From Pseudomarimonas salicorniae (GTDB lineage Bacteria; Pseudomonadota; Gammaproteobacteria; Xanthomonadales; Xanthomonadaceae), in assembly GCF_023156535.1 (NCBI RefSeq), contig NZ_JALNMH010000001.1:248001-312000 (forward strand): a stretch of DNA of 64,000 bases. The letters are read 5' to 3'. Made by a program: the position numbers and the translations under genes. Below the pieces are notes generated by a model that had not been told where the DNA came from, did not search any database, and saw only the letters and a list, made by a program, of their open reading frames with translations. Of the stretch, positions 25,467-33,674 are shown piece by piece (position 1 is the first letter of the stretch; the number at the start of each line of letters is the position of its first letter).

Positions 25467-27914
25467 GTGTGGCGCTCCCTGCGCCTGTTGCTTCCGGTCG
25501 TGGTCCTGGCCCTGCTGCTGTTCGACAGCGGGCTGTCGACCTGGCTCCACTACCGCCAATCCCTGGCGGCGCTGGAACGCAGCACGGCCTCCGAGCTGCG
25601 CTCCATTGGAGGGCTGGTATCGGCCGGCGTCGAGTCTGCGGTGCGTCAGAACTCGCGCGGTCAGCTGAAGTCCATCATCGAGCAGGCCCAGGCCTCGTCC
25701 ATGGTGCGCTGGTGCCTGGTGCTGGACAGTCGCCAGAACATCGTTGCGGCCAACGTGAGCCGTTTCGAGGGCCTGGGCATCTCCCAGCTTCCGGCCCCCG
25801 AGGTCGGTCGCTTTCTGGGCCGCACAAGCCGCCGGGTAATGGTGGAAGCGGTTCCGGAGGCTCGGCACTGGATGATCTACCAGGCGCCCATCGCACCCCG
25901 GCCGCTGGAGTCGGCCTCCAGCGGAGGCGCCGATCGGCTGGTGCTGGTAGCGGACCAGTCGCGGGCCATGTCTGCGCTTCGCGCCTCGGCCCTCGCCCAG
26001 CTCTGGCAGGTCTTCCTGCGCGCCGCGCTGATCGCGCTCCTTTTCTGGCTCGTGCTCCACTTCCTCTTCATGCGCTCGATCCGCCGGTTGGTGCGGCTGT
26101 CCCGCACGCTGGCGGCCGACGCGGGCGCCGAAGTCCCGGCCGGGGCGCCGAGCACGGTGCGCGAGTTCCGGACGATCGAGGAGTCCATCCAGTCCCTCGC
26201 CCAGCATCTGGGCGAGGCACGTGACCATCTGCAGCGTGTCTACGACTTCGCCCCGGCGGTATTCCTGACGGTGGGGCCTGACGGCAAGGTCATCGACGTC
26301 AACGATTTCGGGCTGGCCGCCCTGCAGCGCAGGGAGGACGAGACACTGGGCATCGATGCAGCGGACCTGTATGTGGAAGAGGACCGGGGCGAGTTCCGCT
26401 CGATGCTGGCCCGACTCTTCGCGGGGGACGTGGCCATCGATCATTGGGAGCTGCGGCGTCAGGGCGCAGCGGGAACGACCTGCTGGGTCCGCGAGGCCGG
26501 TCGCCGGATCGAACTGGATGATGTCGTCTGTGTGCTGATCGTCTCCCAGGATATCTCGGCCCAGCACGAGCTCTCGGAAGAGCTGGAGCACCGTGCCACC
26601 CATGACCAGCTCACCAATCTGATCAACCGCTACGAGTTCTCCAGGCTGGTGGACGAGGCCATCCGACGGGCAAGGCTCGGCGAGGCCGACTCCTGCATCT
26701 GTTTTCTCGATCTCGACCAGTTCAAGGTGGTGAACGACGTTTGCGGACATATGGCCGGGGACGAGCTTCTCAAACAGATCGCCGACTGCTTCCGCGAGCG
26801 GCTGCGTCGGGGCGACCATCTGGCACGGATCGGCGGTGACGAGTTCGGGCTGCTGCTGGAGGGCTGTTCGGTGGAACGCGCCGTACAGATCATCGACGGC
26901 TTGAGGTCCGAGCTCAGTGCCCGCCGGTTCACCTGGGACGACCGCTTCTTCGAGGTGGGACTGAGCGCCGGCGTCGCCGGCATCGAGTCCGGCACGGTCG
27001 ACGTGCAGCAGTGCCTCAGTCGCGCCGACAGCGCCTGTTTCACGGCCAAGGAACAGGGCCGGAACCGGACGGTCATCTACCGCGAGGGGGATGCCGCGTC
27101 CACAGCCATGCTCGGCGAGATGCAGTGGGTGGACCGGGTGAACGCTGCAGCAGATCGCGATGACATGTTCGTCCTCCACCTGCAGCGCATCGCCCGGGTC
27201 GATGTACCGGACGAAGCCGCACTGAAGGGCGAAGTGCTCGTGCGAATGATCGGGGAGGGCGGACAGCTCGTCCCCCCGGGGCAGTTCATTCCGGCTGCCG
27301 AGCGCTACAACATCGCCTACAAGATCGACCATTGGGTGCTCAGGAGGGTCATCGCCACCCTGCGCCGCTTCCACGGCGTGCTGCCGACGAACACGCTGAT
27401 CAGCATCAACCTCTCCGCACAAACCATCTCGACCCCACAGCACATGGATGAGCTGCTGGAGATCCTCGGTTCCCACCTCGACCTGTGCCACCAGCTGTGC
27501 TTCGAAATCACCGAGACCGCTGCCATGCTGAACTTCTCGGTCGCACTGAACTTCATGAAGGAGATCAGGTCGCTCGGCTGCCAGCTGGCGCTCGATGACT
27601 TCGGCAGCGGCTTCTCCTCGTTCGGCTACCTGCGGCGCATGCCCGTCGACTACCTGAAGATCGACGGCATGTTCATGCGCGAGCTGACCACGAGCCGGCT
27701 AGACCAGGCGCTGGTCTCGTCGATCGGCAACATCGCCGCAACGCTGGGCATCGGCACCGTCGCCGAGTTCGTCGACTCGCAGGCCGGGCTCGACTGCCTT
27801 CGCACCCTGGGCATCGACTACGCGCAGGGCTACTTCGTCGCCCTGCCCGAGCCATTCGAGATGGCGCTGCAGCGTTTCGCCCAGGAGCAGGGCCAGCTGT
27901 CGCAGCCTTCCTGA
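25467..27914 (+). CDS. Membrane PAS-GGDEF-EAL c-di-GMP protein with EVL variant
   Basis: 815 residues. A transmembrane helix (about 5-22), a periplasmic domain (about 25-185), a second helix (about 187-212) and a HAMP-like linker come first. A PAS domain (about 250-375, FAPAVFLTVGPDGKVIDVNDFG) and a GGDEF domain (THDQLTNLINRYEF; intact GGDEF at 456-460) follow. The EAL domain has E589-V-L instead of EAL, but keeps INLSAQT, ITETAAM, LDDFGSGFSSFGYLRR, LKIDGMF and a late VAEFVDS Glu. The metal and catalytic residues therefore look complete, and it may both make and degrade c-di-GMP. The GTG start at 25467 follows the binding-protein stop by 3 bases, which suggests joint function. Confidence 0.9.
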   Translation: MWRSLRLLLPVVVLALLLFDSGLSTWLHYRQSLAALERSTASELRSIGGLVSAGVESAVRQNSRGQLKSIIEQAQASSMVRWCLVLDSRQNIVAANVSRFEGLGISQLPAPEVGRFLGRTSRRVMVEAVPEARHWMIYQAPIAPRPLESASSGGADRLVLVADQSRAMSALRASALAQLWQVFLRAALIALLFWLVLHFLFMRSIRRLVRLSRTLAADAGAEVPAGAPSTVREFRTIEESIQSLAQHLGEARDHLQRVYDFAPAVFLTVGPDGKVIDVNDFGLAALQRREDETLGIDAADLYVEEDRGEFRSMLARLFAGDVAIDHWELRRQGAAGTTCWVREAGRRIELDDVVCVLIVSQDISAQHELSEELEHRATHDQLTNLINRYEFSRLVDEAIRRARLGEADSCICFLDLDQFKVVNDVCGHMAGDELLKQIADCFRERLRRGDHLARIGGDEFGLLLEGCSVERAVQIIDGLRSELSARRFTWDDRFFEVGLSAGVAGIESGTVDVQQCLSRADSACFTAKEQGRNRTVIYREGDAASTAMLGEMQWVDRVNAAADRDDMFVLHLQRIARVDVPDEAALKGEVLVRMIGEGGQLVPPGQFIPAAERYNIAYKIDHWVLRRVIATLRRFHGVLPTNTLISINLSAQTISTPQHMDELLEILGSHLDLCHQLCFEITETAAMLNFSVALNFMKEIRSLGCQLALDDFGSGFSSFGYLRRMPVDYLKIDGMFMRELTTSRLDQALVSSIGNIAATLGIGTVAEFVDSQAGLDCLRTLGIDYAQGYFVALPEPFEMALQRFAQEQGQLSQPS

Positions 27915-28065
27915 GAGCGCCCCGAACCTCGATATGCGGGGTCCGGAATCCGCGCGAATGGCTTGCAGGCCATGACCCACCGTGCAGGCAAGGGCCGGCA
28001 ATCGATGCCGCCGGTGTTTCCTCCCTCCGCACGGGCCGCGGCAGCGCCTCGGGCAGCGGTCCGCG

Positions 28066-29031
28066 TCAGCGGAGCCGCGCCAGGGCCTCGCGCGCTTCCT
28101 GATAGTCCGGATCGATCGCCAGTGCCCGCTGCAGGGCGTCCACCGCCGCAGACCGGTCTCCACGCGTCTGATGGATCTCCGCCAGTCTCAGCCAGGCATG
28201 CTCGGCCCTGGGCGTGTCAAACCTCTTCGGCAGGGCGAGGAACCGGCTGAGCGCTTCGATGCCGCGCGCCGGGTCGCCGCCGGACAGCGCGCTGATGCGG
28301 CCGATCTGGTACCAGGCCGCCGCGTCATCAGGGCGCTTCAGGAGCCACGCCTCGAACAGGGCCCAGGCCTGCGACCAGCGAGCCTGCTTCTGCAGCACCA
28401 GACCGTACTCCAGGCACAGCCCACCGATGCCCCCTGAGCGTTCACAAGCCTCCTTCCACGCGGCCAGGGACTCGGCTGGCTGCTCGCGGGCGTCCAGCAC
28501 CCGGGCGTCTGCTGCCCGTCCCCTGACGGGATCAAGGCGGCGGATCTCTTCGGCCTGCTCGGCCGCAGCATCGATGCTGCCGCCGGCGATCCAGGGGGCC
28601 TGGAGGTAGTACATCAGCAGCGACTCCCTCGCCCCCACGAGCCGCGGGTCGAGATCCAGGGCGCGCTCGAGGGCGGACCGGATGCGCGCGGCGGTCCGCA
28701 TCTGCTGGAAGCGACCCATATGGTTGATCTCGGCCGCGTAGGCGTCGGCCAGCACAAGGTGCACGCTGGCATGCCGGGGAAACTGCTCCACCAGCTTTTC
28801 CGCGCGCTCCAAGGCAGCCGCGGTGTTGCCAGCGGCCATCATCCATCGGACCTGCAGTACGGCGGCGTCGACCTGCTCCGGCTGGCGACGCAGAATCGCC
28901 TCCACCATGCTTCCGGCGCGCGGATCTCCGGCCTCGAAAGCCTGGCGGGCTTCGGAAAGCGTCGGGCCGGGAACCGCTGCGGCAAGCGAAGCCACCAGGA
29001 ACACACCTGCGACAATCACATCAATCTCCAT
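28066..29031 (-). CDS. Exported TPR protein
   Basis: 321 residues. An N-terminal hydrophobic signal (VIVAGVFLVASLAAAVPG) is followed by helical repeats to the end. These include VHLVLADAYAAEINHMG, LEYGLVLQKQARWSQAWALFEAWLLKRPDDAAAWYQIGRISAL (longer unit around residues 205-250) and a classical last TPR (AEIHQTRGDRSAAVDALQRALAIDPDYQEA). It probably works in the periplasm as an interaction scaffold. It converges on the GGDEF-EAL gene and is divergent from the serine hydrolase gene. Confidence 0.75.
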   Translation of the reverse strand: MEIDVIVAGVFLVASLAAAVPGPTLSEARQAFEAGDPRAGSMVEAILRRQPEQVDAAVLQVRWMMAAGNTAAALERAEKLVEQFPRHASVHLVLADAYAAEINHMGRFQQMRTAARIRSALERALDLDPRLVGARESLLMYYLQAPWIAGGSIDAAAEQAEEIRRLDPVRGRAADARVLDAREQPAESLAAWKEACERSGGIGGLCLEYGLVLQKQARWSQAWALFEAWLLKRPDDAAAWYQIGRISALSGGDPARGIEALSRFLALPKRFDTPRAEHAWLRLAEIHQTRGDRSAAVDALQRALAIDPDYQEAREALARLR

Positions 29032-29170
29032 CGCGTTGAGGGGAGACGGACGATGGCATTGCCTGCATCGCGGCGCAGTGGCCTGAAGTCAGCAGATCGA
29101 CCTGCCGAAGGTCATTTGACTTCCTGCACTACAAGGCTGGGCGGGCCTTGGGCAGGATGGAGTTCCTTCC

Positions 29171-30595
29171 TTGTCTTCCCTCGACCCCATGCTACGCAAG
29201 CTCCTGCTCCTGCTCCTGCTCGCCCCCTTGCCTGCCCTGCCCGTCTTCGCCAGTGAGCGCCTTGCCGCACTGGACGAGAAGGTTCTTGGCTGGATGGAGG
29301 AGGCGGGCCTGCCCGCCCTCCACTACGGCATCATCGAGAACGGGCGGGTGGTGCACATCGGCCGCCTCGGCGAGGCCGCTGCTCCGGGGGCGTCGGCCAC
29401 CGCCGACCCCGCGTTCGCCATCGGGTCCCTGACCAAGGCGTTCACCGCGCATGCCGTGCTGCTACTGGAGGAGCGCGGGGTCCTGGCTCTGGACCAGCCC
29501 GTCGTCGACTGGCTGCCGGAGTTCGCATCGAGTTCCCGCGCTGACGAGCCGTTGCGGATCATCGATCTGCTGCACCATCGCAGCCCGTTCAACGCCGCAG
29601 ACGGATTCTCCGGCCACCCTTCACTCGACGCACGCGTCGAGGAACTGGCCCGCATCCGGTCCTCGCGGCAGGCCAGCGGCGGCTTCGCGTACAGCAATGC
29701 CAACTACGAGCTCCTCGGCGCGATCATCGAGCGCGCCGCCAAGCGCCCCTTCGATCAGTTCATCCAGCAGGAGGTACTGGACCCTCTGGGGATCAAGGCC
29801 CGGTTCGCACCCGATTCGGAACAGCTCGGGGCACCCGGGCACCAGGACGTGTTCGGCTGGGACTGGCCGATCGATCGCTACCGCCTGTCTCCCAGCGAAT
29901 GGCCGAGCGGTGGGCTGGTCATTTCGCTGCCCGACTACCTGCGCAGCCTGCAGGTGCACATGGATCCCGAGGCTTTCGCCAGCGCGAACGGCCTGTCCCC
30001 GGAGGGTTTTCGTCGATGGCACGCGGCAGGCAGTGCCGAGGATGACCTGGGCTACGCGTTCGGCTGGTTCCAGATCACCCTGGCGGGCCGGCCGATGCTG
30101 TTTCACGACGGCCTGACCTCCGGCTTCCAGAGCGCCGCGTTTCTCGCCCCGGACAAGGGCTTTGCGGTGGTGGCCTTCGCCAACCGCAACGCGCTGCCTG
30201 TTGGCGGCGCGCCGGCTGCCAGCCAGATCGCACGCAACATCGGCCGCGAGTGGCTTGGCGAGCCGCATCTGTGGGACGGATTCGCCGGCCTTGCCACGCA
30301 ACGCTGGATCAAGCTCGGTCTGCTGGGCCTGTTCCTTCTGGGTGCAGCACGCCTGCTGCGCCCGGCCGCGCGACAAGCCCAGAGTCGGCGCAGATGGGTG
30401 GTCTCCATGCTCGTCGGATGCACTCTGGCCTCGATCCTGCTGTTCGGGCTCCCGGCCTTCCTCGGCCTGCCCCTCCGGGCCTTGTTCGGCTTCGCTCCCG
30501 ATCTCGCCGCGCTGCTGCTGGGTGGAGCGGCCATGGCGGTCGCCGGTCCGCTCCTGCGTCGACCTGCAGCCCTCGCCGGCCGGCATGAGCCCTGA
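29171..30595 (+). CDS. Serine beta-lactamase-like hydrolase with C-terminal membrane domain
   Basis: 474 residues with a signal peptide (LLLLLLLAPLPALPVFAS). The class C/penicillin-binding-protein fold has its three motifs: SLTK (Ser86, Lys89), Tyr174-Ser-Asn176 and His312-Asp-Gly314, the last in the place of KTG. Three hydrophobic helices follow (about 380-395, 415-435 and 445-465). Family members are esterases, D-amino peptidases or unknown; beta-lactam hydrolysis should not be assumed. A TTG at 29171 with GGAG eight bases upstream was taken. The ATG at 29189 is an alternative without a ribosome binding site. It is divergent from the TPR gene. Confidence 0.87.
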   Translation: MSSLDPMLRKLLLLLLLAPLPALPVFASERLAALDEKVLGWMEEAGLPALHYGIIENGRVVHIGRLGEAAAPGASATADPAFAIGSLTKAFTAHAVLLLEERGVLALDQPVVDWLPEFASSSRADEPLRIIDLLHHRSPFNAADGFSGHPSLDARVEELARIRSSRQASGGFAYSNANYELLGAIIERAAKRPFDQFIQQEVLDPLGIKARFAPDSEQLGAPGHQDVFGWDWPIDRYRLSPSEWPSGGLVISLPDYLRSLQVHMDPEAFASANGLSPEGFRRWHAAGSAEDDLGYAFGWFQITLAGRPMLFHDGLTSGFQSAAFLAPDKGFAVVAFANRNALPVGGAPAASQIARNIGREWLGEPHLWDGFAGLATQRWIKLGLLGLFLLGAARLLRPAARQAQSRRRWVVSMLVGCTLASILLFGLPAFLGLPLRALFGFAPDLAALLLGGAAMAVAGPLLRRPAALAGRHEP

Positions 30596-30720
30596 AGCAG
30601 GCGGAGGGTCCGGCCGCACCCGTCAGCAGGCGTCGGGCGAGATGCCGGGGGAGAGGCCTGCCGTGGCCGCGGATTGACCCCGCGTCCGGACGCGGGGCGC
30701 GCGCAGGACGCAGCCCTCGA

Positions 30721-31458
30721 TCAGCAAGCGGGCCTGGCGGACCGTCCGGGGCAGGCAACGGATGACTCCCGGTCTCCCCTGACGCACCACTCGATCAGGT
30801 GCTCCTGCCCGGGCCGCAGCGACCAGGGCGCGTAGGCATGCGGGCCGGGCCCGCCAAGGCCCAGCGAGTCGTGATCGAACAGCTCGATCTCGCGCAGACC
30901 CGGCCAGAAGTGCGCCACCAGGGTCTCGACATCCCCGGCCTGCGGCAGGGCCATCGGCGTCCTGGTCGCCGCCCGCTCCACGCAGCTGAAGACATCGTGG
31001 TAGCTCGCCCAGGGCAGGCCGTCGAGGTCGGCGGCCAGTGTCTCGGTCCAGCGCCGCTGGCCCGGGCATGGCACCTGGCCGAGGACATTGGCGAACAGCA
31101 CGGCCGCGTCCGGATGATGCACTCGCAGCGTTCGCAGCCCACCCGCGACGAGTGCATCGAGCCGGCCCATCTCCGCGCGCGGCCGGCGCCAGCGCCACAG
31201 GCAGCGCGCCACGGGATCCGGCTCAAGCAATGTGATCCGCCGGAACCGGCTCAGCCACGCCGTCGGAAGCGTATAACCGGCACTTCCACCGACGACAACC
31301 AGATGGTCGCGCCGAGGTCGCCACGCGTCCAGCCATCCCGCCACCTGGCGAACGAAGCCGGCCCACGCCGCGCGCCGCCGCCAGGCAGTGGCATGCCACT
31401 GCAGGCCGCCGCTGGTGCTCAGCAGCCGGTCGCGGAGAACAGGGATCGGGTCGCTCAT
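30721..31458 (-). CDS. Rossmann/methyltransferase-like protein of unknown function
   Basis: 245 residues. The segment DHLVVVGGSAGYTLPTAWLSRF followed by ITLLEPDPVARCLWRWR looks like a strand-Gly-loop-helix and acidic second strand, as in SAM-binding or other Rossmann proteins. RTLRVHHPDAAVLFANVLGQVPC resembles the post-motif region where methyltransferases hold a D/N-P motif, but no canonical motif IV is present. I could not assign a family. The start at 31458 was chosen because the longer frame runs into element C, which is repeat DNA. Confidence 0.6.
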   Translation of the reverse strand: MSDPIPVLRDRLLSTSGGLQWHATAWRRRAAWAGFVRQVAGWLDAWRPRRDHLVVVGGSAGYTLPTAWLSRFRRITLLEPDPVARCLWRWRRPRAEMGRLDALVAGGLRTLRVHHPDAAVLFANVLGQVPCPGQRRWTETLAADLDGLPWASYHDVFSCVERAATRTPMALPQAGDVETLVAHFWPGLREIELFDHDSLGLGGPGPHAYAPWSLRPGQEHLIEWCVRGDRESSVACPGRSARPAC

Positions 31459-31608
31459 GGCTCCGCGAGGAAGGGCCTTGCCGGCCCCGGGCAATCGGAC
31501 GCCGCCATCGTACACATCCCCTCCAGACCCGATCACACCCGGAACCGACCCGGGTCGCTTCGACCTAGGCATCCGCAAAAGGTGCATACCGGGCGCGAAG
31601 CAGACCTT

Positions 31609-31681
31609 CATAGGGTGCGGCTTGCCGCACCGGGCGTACCGTCCGAACGCCCTTATCGGTGCGCCCAAGGCACACCCTATG
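31609..31681 (+). repeat. Element C, copy 2
   Basis: CATAGGGTGCGGCTTGCCGC...GGCACACCCTATG, 73 bases. It is the same sequence as copies 1 (inverted) and 3, with scattered changes. It lies upstream of the Rossmann-like gene. Confidence 0.85.
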
Positions 31682-31713
31682 GGGCTTCGCCGACGCCCAA
31701 CGAAGCACGACTC

Positions 31714-31789
31714 TAGGAGCGCACATGGGCGCGACCGCGGCGTGGCGTGTTCTCCACAGACCGCGCGGTCGCGGCCATGTCCGCTCCTA
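31714..31789 (+). repeat. Divergent element B relative
   Basis: TAGGAGCGCACATGGGCGCG...CGCGGCCATGTCCGCTCCTA: an inverted repeat with the same layout as element B (GGAGCG end, GGGCGCGACCGC inner part, CACAGACCGCG centre) but different arm bases. Confidence 0.7.
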
Positions 31790-32297
31790 CGAAGAGCCCG
31801 CCCGATCGGGGTCGGTGGCGAACGTCCGATTCGCGCCCTAGCCGTGCACTTGCGTCACCCTTCCAACGAAGCTGCTGGCAGGACCAGGCATGCCCGCGAC
31901 CTCAGCTTCGCGGGTCTGCCACGAACCGCGGCCAGAGAGGAAAGCCGCGGTCACGCCCATCAGCACTCCGATACAAGGACCGCCCTCTAACGGGCCAGGA
32001 CGGACGAGCAATGTGCGCCCGAAGCACGCTGCCGGCGGGACGGCCCCCTGAACGAAGCCCAGTCCCCTACTTGGGCCGGCATGTGGACGATGAGCGCGCA
32101 GCGTCGTTGCGCGTTGTCGACAGCAGGTTGCAGCCGCGTCCCGCTTTCGGGCCAGCCGGGGCTGCCGAGGCCTGGACTGCGGGCTGCCAGCGCCTTCGCT
32201 GCACGGTCGGCGCGGCGCCCTGGACGCCCGACCGCCGGCAGTTGTCAGCCGGCGGGACCGCTCCTAGGATCGATCACCCTTTCTTCACAGAACCTTT
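31790..32297. other. 508-base gap, no gene seen
   Basis: Follows the C plus B-like block and precedes a small membrane protein gene. It contains open frames only of low-complexity, Arg/Pro-rich type. The last 25 bases (ACCCTTTCTTCACAGAACCTTT) are the leader of the next gene. Confidence 0.4.
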
Positions 32298-32795
32298 ATG
32301 AGCAAGCTCCTGCTGCTGGTGGTCGTGATCGCCGCCGCCTTCTCCTGGAACGCCTTCGTCAACAAGCAGCATGCAGCCGCGGGCAACGCCGCGCCGGAGC
32401 CTGTACCCAATCCGGTGTTTGCCGGGGTCCGTGTCGAGAAGACGGTCGAGGATCGCTCACTTGAGTTCGTCCTGCTGGCCGAAACCCTGGACGACCAGGA
32501 CTGCGAGATGGTCCGCAAGTCCATGCCCAAAGATCTGAAGAAGGCCTGCGCCGACTGCACGCTCACGCTCTCGGAGTGCAAGCCCGCGCTGGAGCCGCGC
32601 ATGGCCAAGCTGTTCAAGAACCAGCCCACCCACCTGACCTACCTGAGTATTGGCCGAGGCGTCGAAAAGGAGCGCGAGATGCGCATGCTGGCCTGGGGGC
32701 TCTCTCTCGAGGAAAGCCACCACATCTGTGATGTGGTGCCGAAGTTCCAGCAGATCGTCAAAGGCCCGGTCCGCTGCGTGCGGGCCTTGAACTGA
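32298..32795 (+). CDS. Hypothetical membrane-anchored or exported protein with conserved-looking cysteines
   Basis: 165 residues. One N-terminal hydrophobic helix (LLLLVVVIAAAFSWNAF) is followed by a soluble domain with five cysteines. Four are grouped as DCEMV, ACADC and SECKP, and the others near the end (HICDVV, VRCVRAL) may be disulfide-bonded. No family was recognised. A small membrane protein gene begins 15 bases after its stop, which suggests an operon. Confidence 0.65.
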   Translation: MSKLLLLVVVIAAAFSWNAFVNKQHAAAGNAAPEPVPNPVFAGVRVEKTVEDRSLEFVLLAETLDDQDCEMVRKSMPKDLKKACADCTLTLSECKPALEPRMAKLFKNQPTHLTYLSIGRGVEKEREMRMLAWGLSLEESHHICDVVPKFQQIVKGPVRCVRALN

Positions 32796-32809
32796 GCGAC
32801 GACGCCGGG

Positions 32810-33031
32810 GTGGAGTACCGCCACTACGACGCCGTGCCGGCCTGGCGCCAGCAGTGGTTCTTCTGGATCTGCCTGTTCATCCTGCCCCCGCTCGCCCTGC
32901 TGGTCCTGCTGACCGGCGACGTCTACTACCGGGCCGGCGCCGAGGTGCGGCGCTTTGGTGCGCTCAACAGGCTCATCGGCATTCTGGTACTGGGCACGGT
33001 CATTGCGCAGCTGCTGATGCCGCGATACTGA
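32810..33031 (+). CDS. Small two-helix membrane protein, unknown function
   Basis: 73 residues. AWRQQWFFWICLFILPPLALLVLLTGDVYY gives one helix and LNRLIGILVLGTVIAQLLM a second. It starts with GTG at 32810, 15 bases after the upstream hypothetical gene, with which it probably forms a two-gene unit. No conserved family was recognised. Confidence 0.6.
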   Translation: MEYRHYDAVPAWRQQWFFWICLFILPPLALLVLLTGDVYYRAGAEVRRFGALNRLIGILVLGTVIAQLLMPRY

Positions 33032-33195
33032 CCATCACCTTCCGAACTGCGGAAGCTCTCGATCGGCGAGGCCGGCATTGACCCCCCGCTTGATGGGTCC
33101 GGTTGCGCCGCCCAATGCCGCCGAGTGCCACCGCAGGCCGCTGCTGGTGCAGAGCAGCCGGTCGCAACGAGAACAGAGGGCGCAGAGAAGACGTT

Positions 33196-33267
33196 CATAG
33201 GGTGCGGCTGGCCGCACCGGGCGTACCGTCCGAGCGCCCGTATCGGTGCGTCAAGCCGCACCCTATG
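33196..33267 (+). repeat. Element C, copy 3
   Basis: CATAGGGTGCGGCTGGCCGC...CCGCACCCTATG, 72 bases, same orientation as copy 2. It starts a C-B-A composite block. Confidence 0.85.
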
Positions 33268-33299
33268 GGGCTTCGCCGACCCCCAACTGTGCCCGACTG

Positions 33300-33392
33300 T
33301 GGGAGTGCCCTTGGGCGCCACCGCAGCGCTCCAGATTCACCACAGACTGCGGCCAGAGCGGGTCTCCGCGGTCGCGCCCGAGGGCACTCCCA
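33300..33392 (+). repeat. Element B, copy 3
   Basis: TGGGAGTGCCCTTGGGCGCC...GCGCCCGAGGGCACTCCCA. The centre (CGCAGCGCTCCAGATTCAC) is in the same orientation as copy 1. Confidence 0.85.
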
Positions 33393-33451
33393 CAATTTGA
33401 CTGCGGTAAGGGCTGCTTCGCGGCACAAACCGGACCTGGCAGCACCGTTGC

Positions 33452-33518
33452 TGTAGGAGCCAGCTTGCTGGCGATCGTCCCATCCGGGGCGCCTATCGCC
33501 AGCAAGCTGGCTCCTACA
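33452..33518 (+). repeat. Element A, copy 3
   Basis: Identical arms and centre to copy 1 (TGTAGGAGCC...GGCTCCTACA, centre CGTCCCATCCGGGGCGCCT). It is separated from element B by a 59-base spacer similar to the spacer at 11415-11475. Confidence 0.9.
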
Positions 33519-33674
33519 TTCGGGTTCTGCGGAAGGTCTGCTTCGCGCCCGCTCATCGCATTCGCTGAACAGAATTCCAGCCCCGCGGTATAGCGGGCCC
33601 ATTGGGCGTGTCGGGCGACCAGGCTCGCCTCAGCGGGCGGTGGTCGCTCAGCCCCATGCGGATGTGGGTCGCGA

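Noticed and set aside
25344-27491. 715-codon minus-strand open frame opposite the GGDEF-EAL gene
   Set aside because: Shadow of a confirmed gene; no domain or start context.
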